From Stramenopiles sp. TOSAG23-6 (lineage: Eukaryota > Sar), in the NCBI GenBank assembly GCA_900128565.1, contig LT636040.1, forward strand, positions 1 to 20,190: a stretch of DNA of 20,190 bases, in the 5' to 3' direction. Of the stretch, positions 16,815 to 20,190 are shown piece by piece; the stretch's first letter is position 1; the number at the start of each line of letters is the position of its first letter. The translations under genes were made by a program, and so were the position numbers. The notes under the pieces are model-generated. The model searched no databases, had not been told where the DNA came from, and saw only the letters and a program-made list of their open reading frames with translations.

Positions 16815-17241
16815 ACTTGAGCGCTGTATCCAAGCAATTTTATGACTTACACTAATTTGTAATGCTATTGATTATCATAGGCTCTATGATTATTACTAAC
16901 AAGCTAGCTATTAAAAGTAGATAGGTTACCAGGTCGAAGCTACAGTGTGTGTATTAATAGTATTCACTTCAACTTCTTCAGGTAGGCTTCAGGTAGTACG
17001 TTTTATGATTGTCAAAATATTCATGACAAATCGCGATCGATCTGAAGTCAAGGATTTCGTGTCGTGTGTTTAATTTATGGACAGGTTTGCGCGCCGCTGG
17101 TGTCCTTTCTTCACTTGTCAAAAAATCTGCCCAACGGCTACTTTTCAAGGAAACGGAAGTCAAAGTGATAGGTGGTCGTTACAGAACACCAACGGCAACT
17201 TGTTTTTATACTTGTTTTTATACATAAAAACAAGATTTACG
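16815..17241. promoter_or_regulatory. Divergent intergenic region between TRAPPC1 and the EGF-repeat gene
   Basis: This 427-bp space contains both promoters. Its right part (17077-17241) is in frame with the EGF gene and could be read as a 55-aa extension, but that extension has no signal character. A direct repeat and an 11-bp inverted repeat sit just before the chosen ATG. The rest shows no feature. Confidence 0.5.
17211..17234. promoter_or_regulatory. 24-bp inverted repeat just upstream of the EGF-protein start
   Basis: CTTGTTTTTAT (17211-17221) and ATAAAAACAAG (17224-17234) are perfect inverted copies with only AC between them. A further direct copy of CTTGTTTTTATA lies immediately upstream (17199-17210). 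The right arm ends 7 nt before the ATG at 17242, so it could be a transcription-factor palindrome or a 5'-UTR hairpin. Confidence 0.6.
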
Positions 17242-19698
17242 ATGCAGAAATTTCTTTTTCTTTTGATATCATTGCTTAGTACTCCAACCAGTCTCGGGTG
17301 CTACGTAAACAAGGAATCGGGTCTTCTTTGTTCTCATAATGGATATTGCGACAGACAGGTCTGTAAATGCTGGGAAGGTTACGAAGGTCCAGCATGCGAG
17401 TATCGAACGTGCCCAAAAGGGAAAGCCTGGTCTGATTATGCAATTGGTCCTGATAATGCTCACAATCTTTCCGTCTGCTCGGGCAGGGGCACCTGTGACA
17501 CAAACACAGGACAGTGTATATGCCTTCCTAATTTTGAAGGTGTAGCGTGTGACAAACTTAGGTGCCCTGGTGCGCCTTTGTGTGGTGGACACGGTAGATG
17601 TCTATCGCAAGAAGATAACTCTCTTAATATATATGGTATGCAGTATTCGCACTGGGATAAAGATATGATTTTTGGTTGTGTCTGTGATGAAGGTTGGTTC
17701 GGTTCTGACTGTTTACTTCGTATATGCCCTACAGGTGATGACAAAATGACAACTGGACAAGTCAATGAAAAGCAGTTAATCAAGTGTGATGGTGATATGG
17801 ACCCAAGCGCAGAGACGTATTTTTATGTTGGGTTCATGGGTGAGTGGACTCGAAAAATATATTTTAAAGATACAAAGGATGAATTTACCAAAAAATTGGA
17901 AGAGCTCAAAACAATTGGCTCAGTTGGAGTTGTGTTCAAGAATACAGAAATGAACCAAATCTGTTCACATGATGACCCTAATGGATTTGGAGCATCTCAA
18001 GAAGCACAAATTGCCGAAATCGAGTTCACCGAACAGTATGGAGATCTACCGCCCCTTCGAGTTATAGTGCCAGAAGGTGGTCCTATAGTTGAAGTTGCGT
18101 GTGATACACAAAACGAGTGGAGCCAATGTACAAGCACGACACTTGATATTAAGGGGCAAAGTGGTAATACTCAGACATCTTCGGCTGTAATGGGAACAAA
18201 GGAGGAATCTCAATGTGCAGGACGCGGAACATGTGATTATACAACTGGAATTTGTACGTGTTTTTATCCCTTTATATCTTCCGGTACTCGAGGTGATTGT
18301 GGCGATACACAAACAGGTATATCACCTTATGATTGTCCAGGAGAGACGCGATGTTCAGGACATGGACAATGTAGTGATTCACCCCAGTATGTATGTACTT
18401 GTCAAAATGGTTGGACTAGTGCGTCTTGTCACGAGCGTACATGTCCTCAGGGACCGGCTTGGTTTGGTGCACCGGAAGGAGTCGATAATTCACACAGACA
18501 AATGGAGTGTTCTAATAGAGGAATTTGTGACATAACTACAGGAACGTGCTCATGTTTCGATGGCTTTGAAGGAGATGCATGCCAAACTATGGCTTGTGCG
18601 GTCAGTGAAGACAATTCCGAACTTGGTATGTGTAGTGGTCATGGTACCTGTCTAACAATGAAAGATGTAGCAAAATTTTCAGACAACAATGGTGACTTAA
18701 TTGAAAATGCTTCATATGGTTTAGTGCCAAATAATGAAAGTACTTGGGACTTTGATCAAATCAAACATTGTCATTGTGACGCTGGTTACACTGGCATTGG
18801 TTGTGCCGATCGTGAATGTCCAAGAACAGATGACATTAATACCCTTGGAGAAAATGAAGTACAAAAAATTACATGTGGAACGCAAAGCAGCAGAGGCTGC
18901 TTCAGCGAAGAATCAGGTAAACGTCTTGGCAGTTCCGATCTTGTGGTGGGTAGTGCCATAAACACATCATCCCTGGCGACATCAACCGATGATCTGTACG
19001 ATACCCTTCATGAAGCCTTGCATGAATGCCACAGTAATTCCAGTTGCACGGGTGTATTGAAAGCCCGGAATGGTGTTTATCAAAATTCAAGTTGGACGGA
19101 GAACCCAAGGGTTAATGGTGTATATGAATATAAATATGGCTTACGAACAAATCCTCCAAGTGAAACAAACACTTTGATAGATTCGGCAGGCCAAACTTCA
19201 TATGTGTTGGAGGACTGTAAATTTAAACTTACTTTTCGGCAGCAAAGTACACCCTTTTTCACTAAAACTAGCACAGCTCAAAATGTCATAGATGAGTTTA
19301 ACAAACTATCAACAGTTGTTACAGACGGTGTCAAAATTTCAGTTCATACAACCAACGATAAATTATGCCCCGAAGAAGCTATCAGCAGTTTTAGTCTGAC
19401 ATTTGAACGCGATTATGGTGACTTGCCTGATGTAAAGTTTGAAGGTTCCAAATTTGGATGGGTATCAATTAGAGACTCGAATTTTGTTAATTCAACAAGT
19501 GTACTTGTCGAAGAGACTACTAAAGGAACCAAGGAAAATGTTATTTGTGGTAACCATGGCCTTTGCGATTACACCACTGGCGAGTGTGATTGCGCTGTTG
19601 GTTATGCCGCATCAGATGGTGCTGGGAAAAAAGGTAATATTCGTGACTGTGGATATCGACTCCCAACAGTAGGTGGAGGTGGTGGCGAAGGTGAATAA
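17242..19698 (+). CDS. Secreted EGF-repeat (tenascin-like, SIG1/mastigoneme-type) protein
   Basis: An 818-aa intronless gene. An upstream in-frame ATG (17077) exists, but the ATG at 17242 gives a clear signal peptide, MQKFLFLLISLLSTPTSLG, so it is preferred. About eight EGF-like motifs of the CSGxGxCD...TGxCxC type are visible (near 17329, 17476, 17578, 18214, 18346, 18508, 18631 and 19546). They flank two copies of a longer module that opens with CPTGDDKMTTGQVNE (17728) or CPRTDDINTLGENE (18820) and ends with EQYGDLPPLRV or ERDYGDLPDVKF. The second copy carries an insertion. The C-terminus is GGGGGEGE. This architecture resembles stramenopile SIG1 and mastigoneme proteins, which decorate the flagellum, though I cannot exclude another extracellular matrix role. 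There is no membrane anchor, so it is probably secreted and disulphide-rich. Confidence 0.8.
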   Translation: MQKFLFLLISLLSTPTSLGCYVNKESGLLCSHNGYCDRQVCKCWEGYEGPACEYRTCPKGKAWSDYAIGPDNAHNLSVCSGRGTCDTNTGQCICLPNFEGVACDKLRCPGAPLCGGHGRCLSQEDNSLNIYGMQYSHWDKDMIFGCVCDEGWFGSDCLLRICPTGDDKMTTGQVNEKQLIKCDGDMDPSAETYFYVGFMGEWTRKIYFKDTKDEFTKKLEELKTIGSVGVVFKNTEMNQICSHDDPNGFGASQEAQIAEIEFTEQYGDLPPLRVIVPEGGPIVEVACDTQNEWSQCTSTTLDIKGQSGNTQTSSAVMGTKEESQCAGRGTCDYTTGICTCFYPFISSGTRGDCGDTQTGISPYDCPGETRCSGHGQCSDSPQYVCTCQNGWTSASCHERTCPQGPAWFGAPEGVDNSHRQMECSNRGICDITTGTCSCFDGFEGDACQTMACAVSEDNSELGMCSGHGTCLTMKDVAKFSDNNGDLIENASYGLVPNNESTWDFDQIKHCHCDAGYTGIGCADRECPRTDDINTLGENEVQKITCGTQSSRGCFSEESGKRLGSSDLVVGSAINTSSLATSTDDLYDTLHEALHECHSNSSCTGVLKARNGVYQNSSWTENPRVNGVYEYKYGLRTNPPSETNTLIDSAGQTSYVLEDCKFKLTFRQQSTPFFTKTSTAQNVIDEFNKLSTVVTDGVKISVHTTNDKLCPEEAISSFSLTFERDYGDLPDVKFEGSKFGWVSIRDSNFVNSTSVLVEETTKGTKENVICGNHGLCDYTTGECDCAVGYAASDGAGKKGNIRDCGYRLPTVGGGGGEGE

Positions 19699-19750
19699 TA
19701 TGGAAAAATATCTCGTAGGTAGAATGATAAATAATATATAACTTATCTTT

Positions 19751-20190
19751 TGAATAAAAACAAAAATACTGCAAATAATCTGTACAATATGTCAATGGTA
19801 TTTGAAATAAATAAACATTATTATTCTCGTAAAAGCAAACATCATTCATCTTTTGAATAAAAACAAAAATACAAGCAATAATATGTACAATATGTCAATA
19901 GTATTTGGAATAAATAAACATCTTTATCACATAAAAGCAAACATCATTCATTGTTTGAATAAAAACAAAAATACGTTAAATAATCTGTACAACATGTCAA
20001 TAGTATTTGAAATAAATATACATTTTTTTCATATAAAAGCAAACATCATTCATTGTTTGAATAAAAACAAAAATACTGTAAATAATCTGCACAATATGTC
20101 CATAGTATTTAAAATAAATAAACACATTTATCACGTAAAAGTAAACATCATTCATCTTTTGAATAAAAACAAAAATACCACCAATAATCT
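19751..20190. repeat. 102-bp tandem repeat array, continuing past the right edge
   Basis: A unit beginning TGAATAAAAACAAAAATAC starts at 19751, 19854, 19956, 20058 and 20160, giving spacings of 103, 102, 102 and 102 bp. That is four full units and the start of a fifth. Units differ by scattered substitutions. Each carries AATAAA-like hexamers and ATAAAAGCAAACATCATTCAT-type sequence. No stop-free frame persists through the array. It begins about 50 bp after the EGF-protein stop, so the first unit may also supply that gene's polyadenylation signal. Confidence 0.93.

Noticed and set aside
17077-17241. Upstream ATG giving a 55-residue longer EGF protein
   Set aside because: The extension lacks a signal peptide and would bury the clear signal sequence starting at 17242; it also covers the palindrome before that ATG.
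19751-20190. CRISPR-like array
   Set aside because: The whole 102-bp unit is repeated with no unique spacers, and the setting is eukaryotic. It is a tandem repeat.
1-20190. tRNA or rRNA genes
   Set aside because: I looked for B-box-like GGTTCGANNCC with a cloverleaf context on both strands and saw none that folds convincingly. A covariance-model scan would be decisive.

Overview
The window is gene-dense, AT-rich nuclear DNA from a single-celled eukaryote. The evidence is spliceosomal introns, eukaryote-only proteins (ZW10, TBC Rab-GAP, eIF1A, CCZ1, TRAPPC1, an FHA-RING ligase), short intergenic spacers, use of TAA, TAG and TGA as stops, and interstitial CCCTAA (TTAGGG-type) telomere-like units. 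A secreted EGF-repeat protein with duplicated 'CPTGDD...NE' modules resembles stramenopile SIG1/mastigoneme-type proteins, so a small heterotrophic or algal stramenopile is my best guess. That lineage call is an inference.

Layout: ZW10 (+, cut at the left edge) | TBC1D22-like Rab-GAP (-) | SRPBCC-nucleotidyltransferase fusion (+, three exons) | eIF1A (-, two exons) | TPR co-chaperone-like protein (+, two exons) | unknown 202-aa protein (-) | CCZ1 (+) | secreted tandem-PA-domain protein (-) | FHA-RING protein (+, three exons) | unknown 140-aa protein (-) | TRAPPC1/Bet5 (-) | secreted EGF-repeat protein (+) | a 102-bp tandem repeat running off the right edge. Strands alternate almost strictly, so nearly every intergenic space is either a shared divergent promoter or a shared convergent 3' end.

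The most unusual content is a family of near-identical short introns. Four are complete (91-102 nt) and one is cut by the left edge. They share a palindromic core (TTTCGTACGAAATTTCGTAC), a CCTAAC branch-site-like motif directly after it, a second small hairpin and a common 3' end (ACAATACAT). They look like introner elements, meaning intron-generating repeats. Reading frames on both sides place their borders at GT...AT, not GT...AG, in every complete copy. Two ordinary introns in the same window (in eIF1A and in the FHA-RING gene) are plain GT...AG. Branch-site to 3'-end spacing is 33-37 nt in all seven introns, which suggests the usual spliceosome removes the AT-ended family too. Splicing of these elements is required for an intact RING finger and for the C-terminal half of the TPR protein.

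Functionally, four genes (ZW10, TBC1D22-like, CCZ1, TRAPPC1) belong to Golgi/endolysosomal tethering and Rab regulation, and two more (PA-domain and EGF-repeat proteins) are secretory-pathway products. In so compact a genome this grouping may be chance.
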